A stretch of DNA of 64,000 nt, from contig NW_011887308.1 of NCBI RefSeq assembly GCF_000151315.2, forward strand, positions 187,649 to 251,648, read 5' to 3'. A program made the translations under genes and the position numbers. The notes under the pieces are model-generated. The model made no database searches, was not told the DNA's origin, and saw nothing but the letters and a program-made list of their open reading frames with translations. Source of the stretch: Capsaspora owczarzaki ATCC 30864 (lineage: Eukaryota > Opisthokonta > Filasterea). Shown here piece after piece: positions 44,488-56,600 of the stretch; the stretch's first letter is position 1, and each line of letters opens with the position of its first letter.

Positions 44488-47181
44488 CTAAGGCATGGCC
44501 ATGGCGGACGGATGGCTAAGCTTGAGATACATCCCGGTCACTTGGTGCACGGCAAAGGACGTGGCTTCTAGCGCCGTCTGCGCTTCGTGGGGGCACACGG
44601 TGGTGAAGACGCGATGCTGATGCAGCCATGCCAAGTGGGCAAGATGATGGACATGCTCGGGCAGCTCGGTTGGGTCGATACTCTGTTCCAAACAAAGCAC
44701 GCAAAAGTTAAGCACCAAAATGGGATCACGCCAAAGTCCATCACACACTCTTACCCGACGACGAGAGCGAGGTGGGAGCAAATCGGACACAACAGCTTGT
44801 ACATGGGCATCGCTGTCTTCATCAACACCGGTGCAGATGCCAGAGAAGCTACGAAGCGACGCCCGAGTGCTGCTGTAGTGCGCATCGTCGTCGTCCAATC
44901 GATGGGCAATCGCGAGATCATCGAGAGACAAGTACTTGAGCGATGTAAAGGGCAGCTTTGCTGCTTGTGCCAATGCGGCCTGTGCTGTCAAGCCGAACGG
45001 GTTTTTCTGCAATCAAGGGAAAAAAAAAAAACAAACAAAAGACAGCGACACGTCAGTCAAAGCGCACTCGGACAAACTGGAGCACACACATTGGACGCAG
45101 TCGCGCAAAGAGAGCATTACCTTGACGGTGCTCTTGGCACGTTTTCGTCGCGCTTTCGCTTCCGGTGCAACGTGGTCATCGCTATTTTTCAAGTCAAGAA
45201 CAAAGAACCGTTTAAATCAGTCAGCACAAGCCACAATCAAAAGCCAGAAATCGAGCCCCAAAAGCTTCAAACCTTTCATCAATCGCTTCCAGCATGTCGG
45301 GATGTGACTCTGGGTCCGAGTCGCTGTCTGTGTCAAAGTGCACAGGATTCTGTAGTTTTTTTTTTTTTTTTTTTTTTTAGTTTTTTCAAATGCAAGTGAG
45401 TGAGTCTCGCAACCTCTACAAAACAAAAGACAAACAACCCGCTCACCCTTTGCACCAAAGAATCGCTGGCATAGGACACAGTGTCGGACAAATCATGATC
45501 TTCGGTTGCAGCAGAGGTGCTCGAGGTCGGGGCTTGTGGAGCAGAGCCGTCGTCATGCATCATCTCGGCAAGTTCGGTCGCGTATTGCTCCAACAGCCCG
45601 CGCAAGATGATGCGTGAAGCCGACGCTTTGCTGGTGAGGAAGGGATGCTGTCGTTGCCAAACCAGATCGCAAAAAAGTGAACTACCAGAACCATAGTTTG
45701 AAACAATAGCCAGAGCAAGAACGGCAAGCACTTGCCTTGGCAAGGTCTGTCGAAGTAGGGCGCGCGTCTTCTTCGCGCACGAGGCATGCAGCAACAAAGT
45801 CATTAAAGTTCGAGGACCTGTGCAATGACGCAAACAAAAGCACAAATCAATGCAGGGGCGTTCGCACACGCACTCGACTGTCTCGCTCAACTCATGCATG
45901 AATGGTTCAGCGTACCATCGCTTGGCATCCTTGAGGGTTGGAGGAGCAGCGCGCGGAATCTCCATCATCACCTTCAGCGGGTGAAGCTCATGTCGTGGCG
46001 GGAACATTTCAGCTTGCGCAATTGCCGTAATTCCAATTGCCCAGATATCAATCTACCGTGCAAAGGTGCAGACCACCACAGCGTGAGTTACGCTATGTTT
46101 TCTGTTGGGCTCCAAAATCGGATGTCTAGAAGAAAAACAACGCACCTTGGGTCCGTAGCTGTTTGTAATGAGCATCTCGGGCGAGAGATAATGAGGCAGT
46201 CCCACAAACGACTTGAGGCGCTGGCTGGAGTGCTGCAGCTCGCGACTCACATCAAATTTGGCTGTCAGGTTGGAGGTCAGGTTGGAGGTGGAGGGTGAGA
46301 GATTCAGAATTTTGCGAGGAATGAGATGCCGGAACAATCCCTGTTTACCGAGCTTGACGGACGCGTCCAGTCCAAGCAGCACTGAATCCAGCGTAATGTT
46401 GCGATGCACCACTCCAGCAGCATGCAGGAATCGGACGCCCTGCGAAATTTGTGTTGAAAAGTGACATGAGAAAAAAGATGATGGCTCAAATTTGCACCCT
46501 GAATCTCAATTTCGAAAACGTTACCTTGAGCACCTCTGCAGACACATACGCAATGGCTTCTTCCGGAAGACCCTTGGCGATCTGCACAATGTTCTGCAGC
46601 TGCCCAGCCGAGCAGTACTCTGTTGTAATCTGCCATGCATTTTTCCATGCAGTATTTCAAATTTGGTCGGGAATTGGGTGAGAATTTTGGTTCCCTCTCT
46701 TCCCTCATTCAAAACCGCCCCCGCGCCGTTCATCACCGCCCATTCTCCATATAACGTTTGCTCGGTGTATCGCATGCAAATCGAGGGCATGCACTTTCTA
46801 GCTCAATGTTGCTTGCTTGCCGACTTTGACGCTCGTTCGCTCGCGGTTTTGCATTCTTTGTGGGTGGTGGTTTTCGTTTGTTCGAGACGCCGCCACGCTT
46901 ACCCAGAGCTCGCGCTTGTCTCGGAAGATGCCCATGAAGCGCTCAATGTTTGGGTGGTCGACGAGGCCGTTGGCGTCGGCAAGTCGGCTGTACAGTGCGC
47001 GGACGCTCTGTGCCCGCAGCGTCGCTTCGTCCTCTTCAATCCCGTCGAACGAGATGACCTCGGCAGTGAGCACGTCGGATGTGGTGCGGCTCGTCGCTTT
47101 GAACAGCGGGCCCCAGTCGGTCTCCCCAAACTGGCCGTGGAGGTCAAACAGCTGCCGTGCTGGAGTTGAAGCGCTCGACAT
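44488..47181 (-). CDS. STE20-like pseudokinase
   Basis: 560 residues, ten exons: 46903-47181, 46525-46629, 46146-46439, 45916-46052, 45736-45817, 45447-45647, 45273-45349, 45121-45181, 44755-45006, 44488-44682; phases agree. The kinase fold is visible: HPNIERFMGIFRDKRELW, ITTEYCSAGQLQNIV, GVRFLHAAGVVHRNIT, GLPHYLSPEMLI, IDIWAIGITAIAQAEM, RWSSNFNDFVAACLVREEDARPTS, HPFL. The GVRFLHAAG to HPFL layout is that of STE20/GCK kinases. The Gly loop is lost (LHGQFGETDWGPLFKA), the VAIK lysine is absent (VLTAEVISF), HRD is HRN, and DFG is LGK. Catalysis is therefore not expected. About 230 C-terminal residues are acidic, then basic (EAKARRKRAK), then unrecognised. The intron after exon 5 is GC-AG. The partner is unknown; by analogy with STRAD an allosteric role is possible. 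Confidence 0.85.
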
Positions 47182-47572
47182 TCTACAACTCAAAAATGCG
47201 AAAATGACTGAAAGACTGAATGAATGAAATCAAAAGGTACGAGGAGATCGACACGTCCATCAAGTAAGCATGTAAGAATGCTCCGACAGTGATTCGATTG
47301 ATTTTTTTTGGGGCGAGGTACACAAAGACCGAGAGATTGGGAGAGTGTGGTTTCCATTCGTTGGTGAATATTCATTCTGTCGATGGAGCGCTCGTTGACT
47401 TTCAGGGAAATGCAAGATCTAGCTCGTGTAGATTGGAAACAAGGAGTACATAGGGAGCGTGCATCGAGAGTAGACTGGACAGAGTAGAATGAGCTCGATT
47501 AAACATACACAATGTACAAAAAGAAAATGGAACAAATACGAGAGGCGCATGTGCTTTGGTTCTAGGTATCGT
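47182..47572. other. Spacer between the pseudokinase start and the upstream gene's 3' end
   Basis: 391 bases, promoter and 5' leader of the pseudokinase gene and 3' UTR of the next one. I see no gene or RNA. Confidence 0.55.
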
Positions 47573-50447
47573 TTAACTTGATTTGGATGCCTGCCAAATG
47601 TGGAACTATGCGAGACCAGCCAGCACACACAACGGAATTCCCCCCCCCCCCAAAAAAACCAACCAAACCCGCCCCAAACAAACAAACAAAAAGGGCGTCA
47701 GTCTTAACACCCACAAAAGCAAAACCACCCCCCCCTTTCATCACTCAACAACAGCCAGGACTCACCAGTTCGGAGGCGGTGGAAATGGGACGATCGTCAG
47801 AGCTTGTGTCGTCGGAGTGATCGGAATGATCGGATTGGAAAAACGAGCTCACAGAGGGCGGCGAGGCTTGTATGGAGAGTGACTGTGCTGGTGAAGACGG
47901 TGGTTGTGGCTGTGGCGACTGCGCTCGGTGTGGTGATTGGAAGCCAGTCGGTGAGGTGGCGGACGAGCGCGTGTCTGGCGTCGAGTTTGGACTAAGCGGC
48001 ACCAACTCCCTGTAGTATAGATTGGCCCGATTATTGCTGCTCCCGCCATCTGCGGAGCTCTTGGTGACTGTCACGGCTCGCTGGTCGTTTTCATGTCGGG
48101 TGACGGTAATGCGTTGCATGTCAAACTCTTGCGTAAGTCGGGTCTTGTCCGCCTTGACTGGATCGATGGCATTCATAATCAGGTTTTTCGTTACAATGTG
48201 CGACACATTGTTCGACTCGATAAGCTGCGGTGGAGCGTGCAGCTCGAGCGAGGTGAAGAAGCGAGCGACAAAAAGCTTGTCATTGCTGCTCGAGTGTGAT
48301 GAGCGCGTCGCAGGCCGCTCGTCCACCGATGACCGGGTCTCGCCGTCGTCGCCTTGCTGTGAAAGCAGCGCGGTGGAGTCTGGGGGTGACACACGCGTAG
48401 CGGTCGAAGCAGAGGCTGATTGGGCGCGGGGCAAAACGACGGAATCTCCTCCAACTGGGGTATCTAGCTTCCCAGGATGAATGAGAGATGTGGGTGCCGA
48501 CCCAGACGAAGACTTGAACACGCGCACAGAGGAGGCTTCGTTGGCTGACGCAGCCAGGGCCGGAGAGGGAGTTGAAGCGGCCGCTGGTGGCGGAGCTGCT
48601 TGCCGGATGGCTTTGGGGAGCTGCTGTTCGGTCGAGAATTTGCGCTGGGACGGAGTGGTCACAGGAGGCAGAATCGAAACAGGACTAGTTGCTACTGGCA
48701 AACTTGCCACCGGTGCTGAGGTTGGCGACAATGCTGGGGTGGTGGTCTGGCGAGCAACAGGAGGCAGCACCGGGGTTGATTGCTGCTGTTGCTCCAAGGA
48801 CGGGGCCGAGATGGGCGGAGGGCTGGCTGCAGTCACGGCCACTGGTGGTTGATAATGCTGGGTACTGGGAGGCGGTGAGGTGGGAGCTGCCGTTGCTCCC
48901 GCGGTTGGCGATGATGTAGTTGGTTGTGCAACTGCGGCTGCAGCCAGAGTTGGAGCAACTGGAATTGGAGCGACTGGAATTGGAGTAACTGGAGCAACTG
49001 GAGCAACTGGAGCCGAGACAACTGGAGCAACAGGAGCCGAAGCTACTGGAACCGGAGGCGCGGCAGGTAATCGCTTTGCAATTGGAAGGATCACCTTGGC
49101 GGCGGGCTCCTCAGGCTTTCTAGTTGGCTCTACTTGCCTCACTGGTACTTGCTCGGGTTCTGGTGCTGTCGATTGGAATGCCGTTGCCGTCTTGAGCTCC
49201 TCTGGCTGCATCGTGGCCATGACGTTAATAAATTCATCGAGGATGTCGCCGAGGACATTGCTTTGCAGCTGTTCCAGCTCGAGCAACGCATCGTCCATCG
49301 CTTGTCCGGGTGTTGTGGATGGTGGTACTACTGCTGCTGTTACATGCGTGGATGCAGCTGAAGAAGGAGGAACTCGACTGGATTGCGGGGGTGCTGCTTC
49401 CGCAGACGTGCTCGAGTTGGACGAAACCGTGTCATTCCTCGTCTTTGTACCAATCGTCTGATGAGCGACCTCGATAGGCGCAGGAGTAGGGACCGTAGCA
49501 GCTGTAGTAGTTACTCGAGGAGTAGTAGTTGTCGTACTTGGGATGGCATTGGCGCTGGCGGGATTGCTAACCGCAGCAGCATAACCAGCGGTCGTCCCTG
49601 CGTCCGATTCCCGCGTCGTGCGCGTGCTCTTGGCAGTGTGCTCCATCAGACTTATGAGCAACGATGCAAGCAGCAGCTCGATGCGTGTCTCCCGCAGCAG
49701 TGCGCGAATGTCCCGTGCCTTGTCGGCCAGCCAATCTGACACGGTACTTGTCTCACGCTCGTCTATCAAAAGTCAAAATCAAAATCAAAAAAAAAAAAAA
49801 AAAAAAAAAAAACCATTGAGAAATCCATACAAACGAAAAAAAAAAAGAAAAAAAAAACCACCGAAAAATTTTGTTCGTGGTTTTTCTCAAAGATTGGCAG
49901 CTTTTTTTCGTTTGCTTTTGAGTGGTTGCTGAGCTCTCATTGCGAGCGTAGTGATGGACTTGCAAAGTTGGGTGGTTGCTTTGCCGCTCATCCCACGGAG
50001 GCAGCGAGGCGGAGACACGTTGGAGAGAGGTGAGATGATTGATTCTGAACCAACTCGCTGCAAAACCACTGCGGATTGTCCAACTCCGACTCGCCGAGCT
50101 GCACGTTGACATGAAGCCAAAAACAACCCCAAGCAAACACCATCTCAAGCGACAGAGATCACGACAGACTGGGAAAAAACAAAGCTCGAACGAGAAGAGA
50201 GCAGAAAAACAAAACCCCCAATCGTACCGCCGCCTGGAAGTAGCCGCGCGCGTGAGGCGAGCGTGAGGAAGGCGAGCTCAATGTCAGCAGCGAGATGGCT
50301 GGGCTGGGTGCGCGAGATGCCGCCCGTCGACGCGATGGCTGCGGGCATCAGGAACATGGGCGACACGGCCTCAAGAAAGTGCCGCCCGACAGACACGACC
50401 GCGGCGGCGCCATCGTCCACCGCAGAGCCGCCGATGCTGCTGCTCAT
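47573..50447 (-). CDS. Unrecognised Ser/Thr/Pro/Val-rich protein
   Basis: Preferred model: exons 50228-50447, 47766-49762 and 47573-47590, 744 residues, phases 1 and 0. The N-terminal 110 residues look folded and helical (VGRHFLEAVSPMFLMPAAIA, ADIELAFLTLASRARLL, VSDWLADKARDIRALLRET, IELLLASLLISLME). After a Thr/Ala linker there is an amphipathic stretch (ALLELEQLQSNVLGDILDEF). It is followed by about 250 residues of Pro/Val/Ala/Thr repeats (including APVAPV units), and then by a second possible domain (LFVARFFTSLELHAPPQLIE, VTKNLIMNAIDPVKADK, YYRELVPLSP). No family is recognised. The last 18-nt coding exon rests on a strong donor (CTG|GTGAGT) and an acceptor TTTGGCAG. Without that splice the frame stops at 47745 after VSPGCC. 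A further exon between 49890 and 50130 is possible but not needed. Confidence 0.6.
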
Positions 50448-50473
50448 TGAGAGAAAATGACTCAAGATAACGA

Positions 50474-50508
<35 letters not shown>

Positions 50509-50839
50509 TGCGAGAATGAAAAGTGAGAGTGAAGCACAAAAGCTCAGAAGCAAAAAAGCAGGAAGGTTGTAATGATGCGTGACTGAACAAAGTCGTATTG
50601 AAACACTTTATAACACAAAAAAACAGCACCGTTCACGAACAAACGTCGGACCAAAGCTTGGCACAAACAAAAAAATAGAACGCGGGAAACAACAGAAAAT
50701 AGATGGTAACACGGGAGAGATGTTGAAATAGGAGAAAGGATGTATGGCGTCACAACGCTTGTGAACAGCAAAGCACCGCCCCTCCCCCCACCAGAATCGG
50801 ACGGAAAAAAAATATTCCGAGTTCCAGACACAAAACTCC
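50448..50839. other. Spacer upstream of the unrecognised gene
   Basis: 392 bases with a 30-base A-run at 50477-50506. They hold the promoter of the unrecognised gene and the 3' UTR of the carrier gene. No further gene is seen. Confidence 0.55.
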
Positions 50840-53197
50840 TCACTCCATATGACGCGTGTGGGAGTGGTCTTGGGACGTGTCGACGCCACCCAGAAGCCGC
50901 ATGCACATGGTGTACACGACAAACGTGGACGCGTTGGTGGGGAAGGCTCGGACCATGGTCGCGTTAAAGCCGCGGAAAAAGACGCCAAGTCCTTCTGCGC
51001 GATATGATTTGACGACGCAATCCACAAAGCCGCGGTATTGAGGGTTGGTCATCGAGTCGGCTTGCATGCGCGACTTGACGACATCCGTCGGGTAGGTGCT
51101 GAGCCAGCCAGCCATGCCGCTCGCGCCTCCGGCGAGCATGAGTGCGGGTGCAGACAGATCGTCAGGGGATCTGCCAGGGCCCGCCAATCGGAGGCACAGC
51201 ATTTCATACGCAGCAAAGTAAACGCCGTAGCTAGGTGTTTCGCGGAGCATGGTTGGCACCAGCCCTCGGTAAATGCCACGAATACCATCTTGGCGCACCG
51301 TGCGCACAAAGCAGTCCCAGGGACCCTTGTACAAGGGTTCCGCTGTTGCTGCTGCTGTTGCTGCTGCCGCTCCTGTTGCAGAAGGAGTGATGGTTGCTGT
51401 CGCTTTGGTTGTAGCAGACGTGGACAACGACCGCGACAAGGGCAATCTTCGGCGAACGGCCGACCATATTACCGATGTCGAGGAGGTTGTGCCAGAGGGC
51501 GCGGGACTCGACGTGGCCGCCTTGAAGGAAGCAAGTGCAGATGAAAGTGGTACGCTGGAGGGGCTAGATGATGAAAAGACAGAGAAAGAGTGCAGTGCGC
51601 GATGCGGGACGGCCGACGTTGCCATCGCTCCCGCTGTTGTTTTTGGCGCCGAGCCAGCTAGAGCGTGTGTTGTTGGTCCTGTGCCCGACGCTGCTGTTGG
51701 TGCTGCTGCTGTTGTTGTTATTGTTGTTGCTGGCGGTGTTGCAGAGGGTAGTGAAGACGAGCCTGAGTTGGTGGCGACAGCAGAGTCCATCTGGATTTGC
51801 AACCGTGTTTTGACAAGCTCGATGGGACAGCTGGCAAAGCTATTCACCAAACCCGATGCGGCGCCTGCGATAAAGACCGTTTGGATGCTCGGACGGCGTG
51901 CGGGCTCTGCAGAGCCCGACCCTTCCAGCAAGCGCACCGAGTTACCGTAAACGCCAAAGAGCATGGCATTGATCAGCGCAACTCCCGCCATCGGCGACGC
52001 CATGCCCTTGTACAGTCCGCGAATCTGAGCATTGCAAACCAAAAAGAGACATGAAAAAAAAAAAAAAAAAAGACAGATACAAAAATCAAGAGAGTTGTCA
52101 AAACCCATGTTGAGTTGGCGTGACGAGTGAGACCGTGACTCGTTCCTGAAATGGGGTCGACTTTCCAACATCGCCCCAGCACCCCCCAGCACCCCAGCAC
52201 CAACCCCCAGCGATCCAACACGACCGACGACGACAACGACAACGACGTCAGTCTACGCGTTGTCTGATCGGGATCTACGGTCGCGTCCTCGCTCGCATCA
52301 ATGCTGATCTCGTGTGTGCATTGCGCTGCTATCGTCTCAAACCAAGCCAAACCCAAACCCAAACCGACACTGACCTTCTCTTCGCGGACAATCTTGACAA
52401 AGCAGTGAATGGTGCCCGAGTAGCGCAGTTGGGTTCCTGGCGTGTGCGTCTGCGTCTGCAGCCGGACCTTGATCGTGTCGAACGGATGCCCAGTCAAGAT
52501 ACCCGCGCACCCTGCCGCCGCCAACATGCGAACGAGGTCAGTCAGCGTTTTGGGCCAAAAGCGCAGAATTAGTAGTAGCACTCGGGTCAGCCCCATTGGT
52601 GAAATGGTGGTGAAGTGGTGGTGATTTGGGGATGAGCTGCAGCTTGTTGAAAGTGGATCGAGGTTGCATTGATCATGAAAAAAAAAAAAATCACCAAAAA
52701 GCCAATGTAAAGCCAGCTAAAAAAAAAAGAAAAAAAAAAGAAAAAAAAAAAAAGAAAAAGGTTGGTTTTTTTTTTTGTTATCTGTTGCTTGTGCTCGTTG
52801 TGGATTGTTCGCACAGGCGCAGCTCCGCCCGCGGCTGGTGGAAATGGACTCAGGAGACGGATACGCACTCGGAATCAGCGACGGCAGCGTCCACACACTG
52901 CGCAAAAGCGAACTCACACAGACGCCTATGCTTCACAGAGAAAAAAAAAAAAATTCACGTCGTTTTTTTTTTTTTTTTCCCCCAAAACACTTTGCCCCCA
53001 CTCTTGAAGTCTCGCCATTGAGGGATGGAAGAGGGAGGGGGGGGGGGAACAGCTTCCGATGTACGCCCGTCCAATCGTTTTGCTGAGATGAGTTGCTGGT
53101 TGGATGATGGTTGCTTTTGCTTGGTACCTGCAAATGTCCCAGCAATGAAGTCCTTGCCAACCTCGCCGAGACCAAAGGACGTGGGCGCCTCAGCCAT
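50840..53197 (-). CDS. Mitochondrial carrier, SLC25A29-like (basic amino acid/carnitine type)
   Basis: Inner-membrane transporter of the SLC25 family. Exons 53128-53197, 52375-52511 and 50840-52024 give 463 residues; carriers usually have about 300. The three carrier signatures are present: HPFDTIKVRLQ, CPIELVKTRLQ and YPTDVVKSRMQ. So are the family loops YKGMASPMAGVALINAMLFGVYGN, YRGLVPTMLRETPSYGVYF and FFRGFNATMVRAFPTNA. The order and wording follow SLC25A29 and its SLC25A45/47/48 relatives; the substrate is inferred only. The excess length is one insertion of about 147 residues (about 148-294), rich in Ser, Ala and Thr, in the matrix loop of the second repeat. An intron inside the exon 3 span that removes this segment is possible but I found no need for it. 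Confidence 0.9.
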
Positions 53198-53616
53198 TCG
53201 TGGTCGATCAAAGTGCGCGTGTTGTAATGCGTGTAATGGTGGAGGGTAGAAATAGAACAAGGATGGCAAAGCAAAACGAGGAAGAGAAGAACAAGTGGGC
53301 AGAGCAAACAATACAGGACTGAGAGAGCAAGTCTCAGAAATCTTGGAAACGCGACTAATTCAGAAATCATCTCTCACGATCGAAACGACAACGCTGAAAT
53401 TCTTCGAGCAGCAAGAACCTAGAACATTGAAATCCCATTTTGCATGTCATGGTCGTCTTCTATCACAACAAGTTACAGCACCCAAGCATTGAGATTCAAA
53501 CTCAAAATCTGTACATTGAAACTACTGAGAACGCACATGCTCTCTTCATCATCCAGTCCTTGTTCTGTTGGTGTTTGCTTCAGGCCTCGCTCGAGACCTG
53601 TCTGTACTGCTCTCAA
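53198..53616. promoter_or_regulatory. Divergent region between the carrier gene and MED16
   Basis: 419 bases between two starts on opposite strands. The MED16 side ends with an acceptor-like TTTGCTTCAG at 53574-53583 ahead of its ATG, which suggests a non-coding first exon and 5' UTR intron. Nothing else is recognised. Confidence 0.5.
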
Positions 53617-56600
53617 ATGCGAGACGAGACGATCGTCTACGACGTTGCGTGGAGCGCACTCCAACCCCAACTGCTGCACGCATCATTACAACCAGTGCAC
53701 TCGATCAGCACCCCGACCACAGGCAGCAGCGGCAGTGCGGGGTCGCGTCGACCGGATGCCCGGCAGCTCCGTCAAGAGCTCACCGCTCAGCCAGCCTACC
53801 AGTACAGACCCTTCGCTTACATGTGTAATGTGAATGTTATACACTGCGACTCAATGACCTCACTGTCTTGTTCTGTGCTCTGGAATTGAACAAACCCGCT
53901 GTGACTTGTGAGCTCAGATGCATTGACTGGTCGGCGCGCAATCTGATCGCCTTCGCGACGTGCAGCCGCGTGCTGCCTCTCGCAACGACCTTGCAGTCAG
54001 TCGCGGGAACCGGCGCTGGAGCATCGCTGCCGACGGGATCTGCTGGCGTGGCAGGTGGTCCACCCGCGAGCATGAATACTGTGACTGCTGGTCCAAGCTC
54101 AGCCGCGAATCAAGCCAATCCGAATCCAACGCAGTCCACCAGCAGTGCGGCTGGCACTGCTCCGTCAGTGCAGGAGGCCTCGGGCGAGATGCGCTTGCAC
54201 ACAATTCATATCATGGACCCAAACACGCCGTGGGCAATGTGCTCGCTCGCTCAGGAACACCACACCAGACCGATCAAGACGCTCAAGTGGAGCGGCAGCG
54301 GGTTTCAGCTCATCTCGATTGATGATGGCGGAACGCTGTGTCTCTGGCGAATGCGATCGCATCTTGCGAACGAGTGGTACTGCGAGCACACCCAATCCTA
54401 TGGCACGGACGAGTCGGTTGTTGCTGCCGTTTGGCTCGAGAATGGGCTGGTGGTAAGCAAGGACTCGCAAGATTCTGATTCTGCTGTTCATGACGCGACT
54501 CATTGTGTTTTGACTCGGTTTTTGTTTTTGGGTTTGGTCGAATCGTTGCTGCTGCTGCGGTGAACGCACCCGACCTTAGCACAAACCACCAACCGTTGTG
54601 GATGACATGTCCGACGCGTCCTTGGCCCGATCGTACAGCGAAAAGTTTTCACACTCGTTCTCAACCGTGCCACTCGGCGCTCCAAGTACCAGCTGGCTCC
54701 TTTTAACGTCGAGCGGGAAGGTACCATGTTGTTCGTCATTGCTTCCCTCCTTTTCGTTATGTATTCCGATGCAAATGCTCACTTTCTCTCCCCCCCCCAC
54801 TTTCCGCTCGCTTGATGAACCTACTGCTTTTGCAGCTATTCCTAACATCACGCATCAACTCGTCCAGTTCCAACACGAGCATTGCGCTTTTGCGACAGCA
54901 ATACTGTTGTGACCGCCGGCGATATTGCTGTGGCGAGATGACGACTGTCGTCGCGACGTGCGGCACGCCCACTGACTCACTTGAGCATATGTGAAAGTGT
55001 GCTGACTACCGAAGTGTGAGTAGACGGGGGAGGCGCTTGTGTCTTTCGAGTCCGGAGCACATAGTGGCTGACTTTTTGATCTATGCAGCTCTTCCGTTGG
55101 TGTGCACACAGCGAAGCAGATTTTCTCTTCGGATAGCAGATTCAGAAACAAGCCTATCTCTCGCGAGTGCTAGGGACAGTTTGAGGCATATAAAATTCGA
55201 TCCTCGGTCCTTTGGTTCTGCTTTAATTTTGACAGAGTCATCAGGTGTGTATTCCCAATTGACACGCAACTTTGCGTTGCCCCTACTCATTTTAATCTGC
55301 TGGGTTGTCTCCTTGGATAGGCGCTGAGGATCAAAGCAGCGTTGTAATTTCTAGGTGGGAGGTCAACGACACACCAAGGCCCGTTCATGCTGTCTTTTCT
55401 CGACACATGCAAACCTCAGCGACCAGCTTACCAAGTGTACGTTTTATAAATCTGTGTACTCGCACTGACGCACATGTCACTTGCGGAACTCACGCAATCG
55501 GCCGCAAATTTCTTTTTGCAAAGTAGCCTGCTCCTGATTGGCAGTGCCGAAAGCGCTTGCAATGGACTGGCGCCTACGTGACCTCTTTGACCATCGGCGC
55601 AAATCTATCCGTCGTTGCTGCTACAGCCGATGGCGAGGCACATTTCTTTGATTGGTAGGCTTTCTTTTTTTTCTGTTTTTTTTTTTTCTTTTTTTTCTTG
55701 TGCACTCCGACTGCTGTCGTTGCTCCTTCTTTGCTATTTCGCTTATTCCTATGCTGCTTGCTGCTGTCTTAGCTCGAACCTTGCAAAAAGACCTTCAAAG
55801 TCGTTACAATCATCAGAGTCATCGAAACGGCCTTTGGACGAGCACATTGCGACCCACAGTATGATCTGCTCGCATCTCGTTGTTGTTGTTTCACTACTGC
55901 GACTTGTTCCGATCTGATTTGACCTTTTCTTGAATTCTAGTCACCAAACGCCAACGAACCGAGGATGGTGTGGAAGCGAGCGACACTCAACAACTCTTCA
56001 GTGCTGAGAATGGCATGAGCGAGGAAGAATCTCCAGCTAGCCAAAACACCAAAACACTGCCCACTGGACCCATTCCCCTGTGCATTGTTGCATCACCGGC
56101 AGGATGCGCAATAGCGTCCCTAAATTCCCTCGAGTCTGTTCGCATCCTGGCCGACCCTTCGTCGTTTTGTCTGACAACGCCTGGTACGTGCTCGTCCTGC
56201 TCGTCGTTTATCGGATGAAGCAACCTTCTCACAGACACCTGACTGTTTTTGTTTTTGATCAATTTCTGCGATTTGCTCTGACAGCGCTCACGCATCAACT
56301 CTTGAGGCTTCAGTTTGAGTTTTGCATCTTCTCTGGCAGAGAAAGCTGGGATGTGTTGCTTTGCTTGCGGTACTTGTTGCGCGATCCGACGTATGGTCCA
56401 GGTACGTCACAACAGAGGGTGGTGGCGGTGGCGGAGGGGTTTGGGATTGTCTTGGGAGGACGGAATTTCTCATGGCTTGCACGCGTTTGCTTTTTCTTTA
56501 GACATTGTCGACCGCTTGTACGAATCGATTCTGCAAGGCTTGCAGGCCTTGCCATCAACACAAAAGCAACTGTACCTGCTTCGAGGCTTTGCAGTCCTGA

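Noticed and set aside
49890-50132. Extra exon in the unrecognised gene between its first and second exons
   Set aside because: The frame has an acceptor but no good donor in the needed phase. The direct join of 50228 to 49762 is in phase.
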